A DNA stretch of 64,000 nucleotides from Morchella semilibera (Eukaryota > Ascomycota > Pezizomycetes > Pezizales > Morchellaceae): positions 1,010,201-1,074,200 of the forward strand of contig CM018608.1 of NCBI GenBank assembly GCA_009192285.1. The letters are read 5' to 3'. The notes below the pieces were generated by a model. It saw only the letters and a list, made by a program, of their open reading frames with translations, was not told the origin of the DNA and ran no database searches. Made by a program: the position numbers and the translations under genes. Below are positions 46,971 through 57,974 of the stretch, piece by piece (position 1 is the stretch's first letter; each line of letters starts with the position of its first letter).

Positions 46971-47811
46971 ATGGCACCCCCGCGCTCCGTGGCCGATGCC
47001 ACCCGCTTCACCGCTACCGGCCCTCACGCATTCACCCGTGCGCCCCCCGTCCCAGGCAGCAGCAGCAGTGGTGGTGGAGGTGGCAGTGGAGGTGAAACGC
47101 CGCAGCAGCGGGTGGCCCGCCTCCGCGAGGCCGCAAACAGGGCAAAGATGGACCAGGTCGGCATGTTTGACCGCATTGTGGACCGCGGCCGTGTCTGGGC
47201 AGATAGGGCTCACAAGGTTGTTGCCATTGGCCTCATTGGGGCTACGGGTATGTATATATATATATAATTGCCCTTTTTTAAAAAAAAATATTAATATCAA
47301 TTTGGAAATTGAGACTGATTTTGGGGGTTAATGGCAGTCTTGTGTGGCGGAATCACCATATTCGCATTCACAGACATGGTCATGTTTGCGCGGAGGAAGA
47401 AGCGGGCATACGTACTACCCCCCATTCCTCCTCCCCCCCTCTCCTCACAATCTAACCCAACACCACCCACAGGCCGAAGAGCAGCGCCTGCTCCACGAGT
47501 CGCAGAAGGAGTCGCAGATCCTCGCCGCCGTAGCCCAAGGCCACGACGAATCCGCCGCCCGCAAAGAGCTCGCCGACAGCGAGCGCGGGGTCCGCGCCGA
47601 GGAGGCCATCACCGCCCGGCTGAAGAAGTGGGCCCTGAGCGGGCTCACGCCGCCCGAGAAGGAGGCTGCCGTTGCTGCTACGCGGGAGGCCGATCCGGCG
47701 CCCAGGGACGACTTTTTGGAGAGGCCCGGCGCTGACGAGCTCGTCAAGGGGGGGAAGGCGCAGGGCGGGAGCACGGGGATGTTGAGTAGCATCACGGGGT
47801 GGTGGAAGTGA
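46971..47811 (+). CDS. COX14-like mitochondrial inner-membrane assembly protein
   Basis: Exons 46971-47247, 47338-47411 and 47473-47811 give 229 residues. Introns are 90 and 61 nt. The core DRIVDRGRVWADRAHKVVAIGLIGAT continues over the first intron into VLCGGITIFAFTDMVMFARR. It thus has a single membrane segment at about residues 82-107 flanked by a D-R-H helix before and basic residues after. This matches the fungal 'cytochrome oxidase c assembly' (COX14-like) family as I remember it. The C-terminal half is charged and alpha-helical, with an LKKWALSGLTPPEKEAA segment and an ending ITGWWK. Homologues act in early cytochrome c oxidase biogenesis in the inner membrane. The short Gly/Ser linker after residue 30 is variable sequence. 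An alternative is a related but unnamed single-pass mitochondrial protein. Confidence 0.72.
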
Positions 47812-50123
47812 TGTGTGTGTGTGCGGTGTTTTCTGGCTGTGGTGGAGAGCGGCTGTCCGTGGAATAAAAATTCATGACTGTCTCTTTTTTTCTTTCTTTT
47901 TTCTTTTTGTATATTCTTGTGTGCTTTTTTAAAAACCTTCTTTCGTTTTCTTCTTCTTCCTCTGCTTCCCTCGCTCATGGTCATATCGGACGGACGGACG
48001 GACGGCCGTCGTGGGTGTATGTATGTTGTATATAAGACTAATTCCTGCGTGGCAAAAAAAGTGTTTTAAAAATGGAGATATGGTTTAACATACAGTCGAC
48101 CAGCTGCATAAAGTACCAACTTATATACAGCAGATTATAGTTCGGTATATATACATACACAGCAGATAAAAACCCCCATGACCGAAATTAATTTGGATCG
48201 ATCACCGAAGACTTATCCACTATATCACTATATATATATGCAAAGGATGGTGGAAACGTGCTGGTGTTTTTACATTCCGTTCTATCCTGTCTACATGTTC
48301 GCCCCGGATATCCTTACAGACCGTTAATTGTATAGCGAGGTTGCGCTGTACTGTATATAGCGGATTGGCATCAATTCGGTATATATAGCGGGGGTATATA
48401 CTATAGCTTGGGCTTGTTCACATCTAGCTATGACGCTCCTGGACAGTATTACTACAACGCTACATACTGAAGAACCTCCACTCACAGTCTGGTAGGGTTA
48501 TCTTGCATGACCCGTAAAAAGGTTAGTCCCCCATGTACGGCTCCTCCACGACCGCCCCATACCATAACTCCTCTCGACGCATGGTGGTGGTAGCCTTCTT
48601 TGTCATTTCGCAATATTTAGGGGGAGCCTACAATAGAGATAGAGGGTTGGGGTTTGTAAGTATGGAAGATCAGTTATTGATAGGATAGGTAAGATCTGCT
48701 TTCTTGCTGGGGTCGGCATTACTGACAGCTTAAGGGATAAATACTCCAGGTACGTACATCTAAACTTGTCCATCGTCATCAGGGAGCATTAAATATATTT
48801 CTATTGGTCAAGATGGTCTGCATATCAGTGACACTACTAGAAGCATACATGCACTGACAAAGTGATTGGAAGGGAAGCTACATGCATTAAGAGGGACCGC
48901 ACACCATTGCTGTACCAAATTAAAGGGCATGATAAGTACGTCTATATATCATCTCTAGATCACCGAGTTCCTCAAACAGGCCCAACTGAATGGAAAAAAC
49001 AGTGCTATCAAAGGATTATATCGGCCGCGCCGGTCATGGGCAGAGACGATCGAATCATTACGGGCTGGAGTGCACACGACTACATATGCGGCATTCCACT
49101 TGTAATATAGTACAGTCTAATCCTGAGTCCATGGTTACAGCAATTAAAAAGTTCCTTTAAGGGCAACCAGCCAGGAGACTCCATTTACTGGGGCGTTTTC
49201 TGGACCCACAGCTGACACTACTTGATTTTTTTTTCTCGGAAAGGAGTTTTCAGGCCTCAGACGTACAGGCCTTTAATTGCAATTGCTGGACCCGCAAAAT
49301 GTGTCGCCAACAACACTACGGAGTTTTGTGCCTCTCCCATACGGATGTGTATGTATGGCTGGGTCCGTTTTAATTGAGGCGGCTCCTGGACTGCCTTGGC
49401 GGAGTCTTCCTAAAGTTCCGATCCTCATAATGGATGGCTTCCCGTGGGAATTTAGATTCTAGAATCAGAATCCGAACAGAGGGGGGAGGGGTCGATTCAG
49501 ATTTCTAAACGTCAGAAACTTGAAAACCGGTAGTAATATGTCCAATATGGTGGATGTAGACAAAAATAAACTCTCATGTTCTTACACACAGTTTACAAGG
49601 GTGAGGACCCCCTGCCAAACGGGCCCTTATTCACTACGGAACCTTTTAATTTACAAAAGCTAACTGTAGAAACATGTGATAGTACTTTACAAGCTCTACC
49701 TCTCTATGGTATTTAGAGGTCGCGTACCCCTTATAAACTGGTGCTCCTTTTTGACCAACATACTAGTAGCACTTAATCGTGGCCGGACCTAGCGAGTATC
49801 CCATAAACCGTCAGCTCGGACTTACTCGGCGTTAGATTCATAGGCGCCTACTGTTGACGGATAAAATAGAACAGTGGTGGCGCATGTGTAAAACACAAGG
49901 CTGCACGAACAGCTATTACCCCACACGATGATACCCCCCCCCCCGGGGGGGCGCCGTCATCAGCATTGAAAACTGAATCGGCTACCTAAACGTCCTCCAC
50001 AATCCTTCGAACGAAACAGTCACAGGGGCGAGAGTTGCAATACCTACATCATATGTAAGTACTGTGTGTGTCTAGCTACTTACTCACTACTGCCGTTACA
50101 TATATATACTTATTTGCCTAGAT
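47812..50123. other. Intergenic DNA, no gene seen
   Basis: 2.3 kb. A T-rich 3' flank with AATAAA at 47862 and a CGGA tetranucleotide run at about 47985-48004 are followed by TATA-rich sequence. A perfect C11G7 junction lies at 49934-49951, a self-complementary poly-C/poly-G palindrome about 170 bp before the kinase-ankyrin start codon. Frames of 60-82 codons have no recognisable features. Confidence 0.45.
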
Positions 50124-52650
50124 ATGGCGACAACAGCAGATACAACTGATATTGGTCTTTATAAATTAGATACCGAAATAACAGGTGATGGCTTGGTCCT
50201 CCATAAACCAAACCTTCACTTGGGAAAGGAGTCTTCTGAGACTTGGATGGAGGATGAGTTGATTGGGGAGGGGGGCTTTGGCAGCGTTTGGCTTCAAAAG
50301 GAAACCCGTACGGGAAAGTTAAGAGCGGTGAAAAGAATCTTTCTTGAAAGGAGCAGGAATTTCCCCTATTCCCGGGAACTCCATGCTCTAGTAAAAGTAC
50401 GGAAAGTAAGTTTCGATCCCCTTGGCAGTCCTAGGTTACATGGGCTAATAAGAGCTTTGTCAGTACCGGAGATTGTTTGTGGAGTTCATAGGTTGGTATG
50501 GGTCCATCGATTTCGTTTATGTTGCCATGGAGTATGTCAGGGATGGAGATTTAGAGAAGTATCTCAAGGACATTCGGTCGAAGGCAAGATCTGAGGTCAA
50601 GGAAATTACTATTCAACTACTGGAAGGACTAGTGATTCTCCACGAGAACAAGATCTGCCACCGCGACCTAAAACCAAATGTCTGTACCTCAATACAAAAA
50701 GTTAAACGGCTCTTTGTGTCCTAATATATTTGGTTTTAGAATATTCTTATAGCCCGCCGTTCACCCATTTGGGTCAAGCTTGCAGATTTTGGGACATCGA
50801 AGTCCACAATAAACACAAGCCTACGAACTAGGTGCGGTACTCACGGATACATGGCCCCGGAGGTTCTGGGAGTGGTCGCGTCTCGGGGGCGCTACACCAA
50901 TGCCCTGGACATTTGGTCTTTGGGCTGCGTAATATACGAGATCTTGACCTCGGAACTACCGTTTACGCGGAAAACAGAGGGCCAGGATAGCAGCCCGCCT
51001 TCGACGGAAACCGTTACTGCTACCAATGGTACCCCGGATATCGATATTTTAATTCTTGCAGATTACTGCAATGGGAGAATCGGCCTCCCGGTAGACGCTC
51101 TTTCCATGTCTGGGGTGAATGATAATACCATAAACTTCTTAAAGGTTTTATTAGCCGCCCAACCGGCCTCGAGGACATCAGCGTCAGTTGCCTTGCGGGC
51201 GGCGTCTGGGTGGGCCTTTGAGATGCCGGAAGAATTTTACCACGAGGATGGCCCTGGTTTTCTAAAGAAACAACTCCATTCGCTGGGACTAGAGTTGAGT
51301 TTTGAGGCTGTGGAGCATTTGGTAATGCAGTGCAAAGCGTATACAGACGTCGATATTACCAAGCTTGGTATAAGACACGTTTCAGACGAGCTGATCATTG
51401 AAGCTATTCGACGCGGATATAATCTCATTTTTGAGCTCCTCCTGCCGTCGTCAGGAGGAAACAAAATTGTTTACTTAACTGAGGCGGTGCTGTACCGAAA
51501 TACCAAAGTCGTGGCAGCTCTTGTAAGGGGAGTAGACATCAACGCCATGGGTCCTTATGGGCTTTTATTACCTTTGGGGGTGAGGTTTGGGGATTTTAGG
51601 ATAGTCAAACTACTCCTAGATTGGGGAGCGGATGTCAACGCCGTCTTGCCCGACTCCAGAACAGCTTTGTGTTATGCAGCAGAATTAGGATTCCTCGAGA
51701 AAGCAAAGCTACTTCTAGACTACTCAGCTTTGGAGTTCGCGATAAGATCAGGGAATCCCGATATGGTTACTCTGCTTCTAAGTCGGGAAGCGAATTTTAG
51801 TTCTTCGGAGATCTTCAACAAACCACTCCTAAATTCAGCGATAACCTCAGGAAGTCTTGACATCGTTAGTCTGCTTCTAGACCGGGGAGCGGATGTTAAC
51901 AATGCGTCACACTATCCCGGAACAGCTTTGAGTTTAGCAGTAAAATTAAGGGATCGTGATATGGTTACTCTGCTCCTAGACCGGGGAGCTGATATTAATA
52001 TTACATCTTTTACATCAGAACCAGAGGTTGTCGAATCGGCTTTTCTTTTAGCAATTCGCTTAGGATATTTTGATATTTTTGCTCTGCTCCTGGACCGGGG
52101 AGCGGATGTCAATGCCACATCACATTGTCCCGGAGCAGCTCTGAATCTTGCAGTAAACTCGGGGAATTGTGAGATGGTTACTCGGCTCTTAGACCAGGGA
52201 GCGGATGTCAGTGCCTTATCATGTTATTCTGGAACAACAGCCTTGGGTCTAGCAGTGAGCATGGGGAATTGTGATATGGTTACCCGGCTCCTAGACCGGG
52301 GGGCGGATGTCAATGCATTATCACATTATTTGGGGACGACAGCCTTGGGTTTAGCAGTACATTTGGGGAATTGTGATATGGTTACTCTATTCCTAGATCG
52401 GGAAGCGTGTGTCGATTCCAACCTGTGCTATTCCGGAGTAACAGCCTTGGGTATAGCAGTACGCTTGGAGAATCGTGATATGGTTACTCTGCTTCTTGAC
52501 CGGGGAGCGGATGTCAATCCCATACCACATTCGGGAACAACAGCCTTGAGTTTAGCATTAAACTTGGGGAATCATGATGTGGCTACTCTCCTCCGAGACC
52601 GGCGGGCTGTTATTAACTTTACACCCCCTCCCCCCACTACCAAACATTAA
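50124..52650 (+). CDS. Protein kinase fused to ankyrin repeats
   Basis: Exons 50124-50405, 50464-50679 and 50740-52650 give 802 residues. The kinase domain is complete in key residues: glycine loop G48-E-G-G-F-G53, Lys70 (RAVKRI), HRDLKPN at 160-166, DFG at 182-184 and APE at 205-207. The second intron (60 nt, donor GTCTGT, weaker than usual) splits the catalytic loop KPN|NIL. After a linker of about 120 residues, some 11-13 ankyrin repeats run from about residue 390 to the end, many with the unit LLLDRGADVN. Adjacent repeats are very similar at the DNA level. The enzyme should be a Ser/Thr kinase with a repeat sensor or scaffold. The stop codon follows a C-rich tract, and ankyrin homology continues beyond it in other frames, so the C terminus looks truncated. 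Confidence 0.88.
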
Positions 52651-53180
52651 ATCGGCTTTGAATGATCTTATTATGACTACTCTGCTCATAGACCGGGGGG
52701 CTGATGCCAAACGTATGCCACGGAACCCTGAATTGGCTGTAGAACTACTCGCAACCTCTTTTCGGCTCAACTCATTTATCATGAAGTGGGTACCAATTTT
52801 ATGCCGTTCCTACTCGGAATAGCTTTACATTCAGTAGTAAGCTTAAAAACCTTGACGTAATTACTCTTCTTCTCGGCCGGGGAGCAGACGTCGATTTTCT
52901 ATTCAACTCCAACACACGTACACCTCTGAATCAGCAGTAAAGTTAAGATATATTTGCATGGTCAATCTGCTCCTAGACTAGGGAGCTAGCGCCGATTTCA
53001 GAACAGTGAAAGGCAAAACTGCTTTGCATCTAGCAGTGGAGCACAGAGAGGAAGCCTTGGTCGCAGTGCCCCTGGGTAGAATAGGAGGTTTTTTCTAAAG
53101 AGCGATTTGTATTTAGCAGCGAGATTGGGACACCAGAATATGGACAAGCTACCTTAGACAATGGGGCGGGTGTCTCCTCC
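52651..53180 (+). pseudogene. Decayed 3' ankyrin repeats of the kinase-ankyrin gene
   Basis: Beyond the stop at 52650, ankyrin units can still be read but in shifting frames with internal stops. TTLLIDRGADAKRMPRN lies in the +1 frame near 52674-52724. LLLGRGADVDF lies near 52866-52900, and a unit with an in-frame TAG after LLLD lies near 52968-52985. A last weak unit with DNGAGV-like sequence lies near 53155-53172. The frame leaves the main gene at about 52622-52640, in CCCCCTCCCCCC. This is the remnant of at least four more repeats lost by frameshift. Confidence 0.65.
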
Positions 53181-54000
53181 AGAACGGGGATTGGAGAAAC
53201 GATTTTTTGGTTTGCAAAAAGGTTGACACTCCGGGGTGGTCTTATTTTATTACTCCTGTTGACTCTTGCATGATTGTTTCTTTTTTTTTTTTTTATGGGG
53301 ATTTGGTGTATGCGGGACGAATTTCACTACAAAGACTTGATGCAGCCCTGTAGCTGTATATACATCAAGCGGCCATAAATGTAGTGTCCATGTAGTATAG
53401 TGATGGTTATTTACATGTACTTGTTCTTCCTGAACACAATGAGGCCCTGTCGCTACTGTAGCTCGGCCTTTGAGTTTGGCTTTCTTTCTTTTGTGTGTGT
53501 GTCGCTGCTGTTTCGTGGTTGGTATAAAAAGTATGTAAATCTTCTCCTAAGGTTCTGCGTATAGGAGAGTAATTGGAGGTTGATAGAAGGAGGTCATCAA
53601 GCCTCACTAAGATGTTATGTAATCCTTGTCTAAACGAAAAGTTGAGACAGCAAACCTGGAGGTAAAACCCTCAAGGTCCTAATATTCAAGAAAAAAAACG
53701 CGTTCCGGAAACGGGATCCAGGAAAAAGAATGGTTAGAAACAAGGCGATTATTGAATTCCAATTCCACATAATACATGATGGAGTCGTCGTGAACCACGA
53801 TGTTAAAAAAAGAGAGGGCACTGTAACTAGCCAACTAGGGCAAACCCTTGCCCCACTCCCGGCAGTCCCGCACACACCTCAGAGGCAGCTAGCCTGGAGA
53901 TTCACCAAAAAAATAATTCACCCAGCAGCGCCAGCCCAAACAACCGCCCAACCCGACGACCGACGATAACTAACATCATTGAGTTCCATCGACAGCAGCA
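53181..54000. other. Intergenic / promoter region of the eL13 gene
   Basis: No gene is supported. A TACATGTA copy is at 53412-53419. The 300 bases before the eL13 start include AGGGCAAACCCT and a pyrimidine/CA-rich leader ending in GACAGCAGCA directly before the ATG. A 79-codon frame at 53730-53969 is probably leader sequence rather than a gene. Confidence 0.4.
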
Positions 54001-55068
54001 ATGGCCATTAAGCACAATCAGGTACACCCCCGCCATTTCGGGAAAAAAAAAATTTCACCCCCCGTGGATAGAGAGACCAACAATACTAATTTAAGGTCTA
54101 TAGCAAATCCCCAACAACCATTTCCGCAAGGATTGGCAGCGTCGCGTGCGGACCCACTTCGACCAGGTCAGTAAATAAATATCTATCGAACCGATCCCCT
54201 CCGAGTCCTTTACTTCTGGTCATCTCGACGGCTGGCTAGTATTAAAGAAGGGGAAATCAATGCGCGGGAAGCTGACGGATTTTGTTTTGGGAGGAAATAT
54301 AGCCGGGTCGTAAGCTCCGCCGCAGAAATGCTCGTCTCACCAAAATCGCTGCTGTGGCTCCCAGGCCCATCGATCTCTTGAGGCCCGTTGTCAGATGCCC
54401 AACTATCAAGTACAACCGTCGGGTCCGTGCCGGTAGGGGGTTCACTTTGGAGGAGTTGAAGGTGAGATATTCACACCCTGGATTTTGCGGGATTTGGCAG
54501 TAAAGGAGAGGGAGGGTATTAGTTGGGACAATGGAAATGGAATATATATTTGAAAGGGAAATGCTCGAATACGAGGGAGGGCGGGTGGGGAGAATGGCAG
54601 TTGAGATGAGAGAGCTGGAATATCAAGCTTTGGGAAGGGAGGGACAGTAGCTAACGTACTCAACAGGAGGCCAAGGTTTCCCGCAAGCTCGCCCTCTCCA
54701 TTGGCATCCCAGTCGACTACCGCCGCCGCAACACCAGCGTTGAGTCCCTCCAGGCCAACGTTGCCCGCCTCAGCGAGTACAAGTCCAAGTTGATCTTGTG
54801 GCCCCGCAATGCCAAGAAGGTCCAGGATGGTGAAGCCTCTGCTGAGGCCATCGCCGAGGCTAAGCAGCTCGCCCGCGTTGCTTCTATCTTCCCTATCGAC
54901 AACACCCCCGGCCGTCACACCGTCGCTGAGCGCGCCATCACCGATGCTGATAAGTCCCGCAACGCATTCAGGGAGCTCCGTGTTGCTCGTGCCGACGCCA
55001 GGAACCTTGGTAAGAGGGAGAAGAGGGCCAAGGCTAAGGAGGAAGAGAGTGCCGCCAAGAAGAAATAA
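54001..55068 (+). CDS. rpl13: 60S ribosomal protein eL13
   Basis: Exons 54001-54021, 54104-54166, 54303-54461 and 54667-55068 give 214 residues, the usual length for fungal eL13. The 21-nt first exon encodes MAIKHNQ and is joined to [21 protein letters not shown]. The next exons give [36 protein letters not shown] and GFTLEELK. The last exon holds the conserved core ([20 protein letters not shown]) and a Lys-rich C terminus. The acceptor TATAG at 54103 is fixed by the protein frame; the AAG at 54095 would be wrong. The third intron is unusually long for the window (205 nt), with no C/D-box snoRNA signs that I can find. Codons are C-ending, as expected for high expression. It is a structural component of the large cytosolic ribosomal subunit. 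Confidence 0.96.
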
Positions 55069-56358
55069 ACAATGTCTTGCACGGCCGGGGGGCTGTGGGG
55101 ATAATGCTGTTAGGGAACTAAAAAATAAAACAATGTTCTTTTTTTTTCTTCAGCCTATGTGCAGCATATCTTGCGAGAGAAAAAATTCGGGGAAAACGGT
55201 GCATTGTGCGTTTTGTAGTATTTCTTTCTTATATTTTCTTTACCTTTCTCTTTTTTTTTTTTCTTTTTTTTTTCTCTTGTTCAAAATTCCAGGGGTCTTT
55301 TTTTTTCGTTTCTTTTCTCCCTCATCCCTAGGTCCCAGTGTGAGATTTTAAAAAGCATGTGAAAGGCTTTCACAGTAGTAGGGTATGTGTGAGAATCATA
55401 GCTTTAGACTCGAGCTAGGTTGTGATTTCACGGGTAAGGTAATGTTTTAAGACAATTAAACCCAGCCTCAAGCAAAGTGTTGAGGAAAATTCCAATTCTC
55501 ATGATATCTAGAGTTCTACAGAGCTAGGGATATCTACCCCACTAATATTATCAGCTACCCAACTAAGAAAGAGGTTTTCAAGTGTCCAATACTTGGTTGC
55601 AACGGGGCAATTTTTCACAACCTTTTACTGAACGCCTAAGTACTTCCTCTGGGCAATTTGTATGGGGATACATCACAAAACATCACTCGACTGAATCTGA
55701 TGCCTAATCGGGTGCTAAAAAGTACAATATCATGGAAGGCGCAGTTTGAGAGTAGATAGTTTCTTGTTATGTTTTAAGTGTGTGTAGTCGTCGTCGTCAT
55801 CTTACGACGCTCCCAAACGCAAGATTCCAACACGCAACGTTTTTCCTGTGTTAGGAAAGTTGTTAGGTACGCGTTTGGTGGCTGAGCACCACCACCAGCT
55901 GCAGTGACGTTTTGCACAAATGTGGCATATGTTGCTGGAATGTCCCCATATAAAGAAGCTGACGAACCAGCTATTTCTTTATTTTCTCTTTATAGACGTC
56001 ACTTTTCCTTATGCAGATATTTTCTTTATTTTGATTACTATAAAAGGAAAGACGATATCCACTTTGGATAATATCATAGAACGATCCTACTGCAGTCCTT
56101 ATCCTATTATCCACCCCTTGCACATAGTGCCCCGCCACAACTGGTCGTATGACGTACTACCCCGCCCCTTCATGATGAGCTTCAGATATAAAAACATCAA
56201 GGCCCACGGCGTAAATCTATCCCCTTTCTTCATCATCATACATTTGAATTTGGGAATTAGTTTCACAATTTTAAACAAATCACCTTAAGACAGTTTTTCT
56301 CTCAAACCACTACGTACCATCCACCACCACCACCACTTCTATACTCATAACTTCAATA
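55069..56358. other. Intergenic region with a possible retroelement scrap
   Basis: A T-rich 3' flank, then AT-rich DNA. A frame at 55920-56288 begins with WHMLLECPHI, which resembles the HLLxECP zinc-knuckle-like end of non-LTR reverse transcriptases. The rest of that frame does not support a protein. TATA-like GATATAAAA lies near 56184. The 60 bases before the Vip1 start are CACCAC-rich. Confidence 0.35.
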
Positions 56359-57291
56359 ATGGCTCACGCTCAAACTGTTCACGTTTCCAATATTGCCGCA
56401 TCAACTCCAGAAAAGGAGATACGCGATTTTTTCTCCTTCTGTGGTAAAATAACTTCTTTGAGCGTCACACCTACCTCCAAGGACCCGAACTCGACTCTGT
56501 CCGCAACCGTAACCTACGAACGCGAAAGTGCCGCAAACACCGCTCTTCTTCTCGACGGCACCAAGCTTGGTCCTAACCCTGTAAAGGTTGAGACCACACA
56601 CTCTCTTGATGAGATTGCGGGCGGACATGTTGCAAGCGGTGATGCAGACTCACCAAGTTTCGGCACTACCGAGGAGCAAATAAGGCAAGAGGATAAACCC
56701 CGTACCGCAATTCTGGCAGAGTACCTGAGCCATGGGTACGTTGTTGGCGATACCGCATTGCAGAAGGGTATTGAATTGGACACCAAGCATGGAATCTCGG
56801 CGAGTTTCACCGGGTACCTGAACAAGGTTCTCTCAACTATCGATAACACTACTCATGCGTCTACCACAGCCAGGAACATGGATTCGCAGTACCATGTCAC
56901 CGACCGCGCCCTTGGCGCAAAGAACACTCTCACAACCTATTTTGAGAAGGCTCTCGGAACGCCAACTGGGCAGAAGATCCGTTCATTCTACGCAACTGGT
57001 GGGAAGTCATTGCTTGATATCCATAGTGAGGCCAAGCGCCTTGCAGAATTGAGAAAGAGCGAGAAGAGACGTTCTGCAGACCTTGGTGCGACCGCTGATG
57101 GAAATCCTTTCGTTGGACCTGAGAAGACTACCTGCGCTTGTGGGGGGAATGAGGGTGTTTGCTCTTGCGAACCTGGGAAGTGCGCTTGTGCGGGTTGTAA
57201 CATGAAGGGAGTGAAAAAGGATGCCAAGAGTGCAGAGGTGCAGTTTAGTGAGGCAGCTACGGATATTGGAAATACTGCGAAGGATTTGTAG
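56359..57291 (+). CDS. vip1: Vip1-type RRM protein with a cysteine-rich tail
   Basis: An intronless gene of 310 codons. An N-terminal RRM spans about residues 6-80: VHVSNIAAST as RNP2-like, LSATVTYERESAANTALLLDG in place of RNP1 and its helix. It is followed by an acidic linker and a central conserved part (TAILAEYLSHGYVVGDTALQKGIELD, then YHVTDRALGAKNT). This matches fungal Vip1 proteins, RRM proteins related to fission yeast Vip1, whose molecular role is poorly defined. Unusual is the segment at residues 259-280 with seven cysteines spaced CxCx6CxCx4CxCx2C, which resembles a small metallothionein. It could bind Cu or Zn. The gene sits in a compact island between eL13 and a small hydrophilic protein gene on the same strand. 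Confidence 0.87.
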   Translation: MAHAQTVHVSNIAASTPEKEIRDFFSFCGKITSLSVTPTSKDPNSTLSATVTYERESAANTALLLDGTKLGPNPVKVETTHSLDEIAGGHVASGDADSPSFGTTEEQIRQEDKPRTAILAEYLSHGYVVGDTALQKGIELDTKHGISASFTGYLNKVLSTIDNTTHASTTARNMDSQYHVTDRALGAKNTLTTYFEKALGTPTGQKIRSFYATGGKSLLDIHSEAKRLAELRKSEKRRSADLGATADGNPFVGPEKTTCACGGNEGVCSCEPGKCACAGCNMKGVKKDAKSAEVQFSEAATDIGNTAKDL

Positions 57292-57795
57292 ATTAAGCTT
57301 TGCAAATTTCGATAGGACCTCTCGTTTTTTTTCTCTTTTTTCTATGAGGTTTTCTGCTTTTGTCGTTGTGGTGGCTTGGAGTAGGGTTCATTTCTTGTTT
57401 TTTTTTTACTGCTTGCTTAGTTGTTGGGGATGGGTTTGCTTTCCAACTTTGTACGTTTAAATTTGATGCCAGGAAGCCGAAGTAGTATTTACAGAAATTG
57501 TAACTTTCAATCACTAAGAAATACCGTTCCCAAGAGACTATCAAATATAAATATATTTTACTCGCCACATTGCAATGTACAGATACAGCTTGTTCCGTAA
57601 GGGCAATTTCTAATACAATCGCATGTACAATAAGTACATGTATCTACTTCTTGGCTATCTACAACCTGTAACTGCAGTTGCAGCAGGAACCGTTGATCCG
57701 CGACGGTTGATCCCCACGTCATGTCCCTAAATCTTTAAACCCTAGTGCAGCCCCGGACCCTGAAAAGCAATGTCAGGAAATTAGTTGCGTATAGA
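57292..57795. other. Intergenic region
   Basis: A T-rich 3' flank of the Vip1 gene, then AT-rich DNA with TACATGTA at 57635-57642. No gene is seen. The promoter of the next gene begins at its end. Confidence 0.5.
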
Positions 57796-57844
57796 TGACG
57801 TCACTTCTACGCAGCGGCGACCCGCAACTCAACTGTATATAAAA
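57796..57844 (+). promoter_or_regulatory. CRE palindrome plus TATA box
   Basis: A perfect CRE/ATF site TGACGTCA lies at 57796-57803 and a TATATAAAA box at 57836-57844, 131 bp before the ATG of the small hydrophilic protein. The two elements are 32 bp apart. In fungi TGACGTCA is bound by bZIP factors of the Atf1 class, which control stress and conidiation genes; binding here is an inference. Confidence 0.55.
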
Positions 57845-57974
57845 AAAAACCAAAAACCTCCATTCCTTTATCGTTCTCACAGCACATAACATACGATATA
57901 CGAGATCTCTCGCAAATAATCTTCACAAGTCAAACATCCCACTCCAGCCTCCTCCTCCTCCTCCTAAAAACAAA

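Noticed and set aside
54462-54666. The 205-nt intron of the eL13 gene as a snoRNA host
   Set aside because: No RUGAUGA C-box with a matching CUGA D-box, and no H/ACA-type ACA end, could be found.
54442-54918. A 158-codon minus-strand frame
   Set aside because: It is antisense to the last exon and an intron of the eL13 gene.
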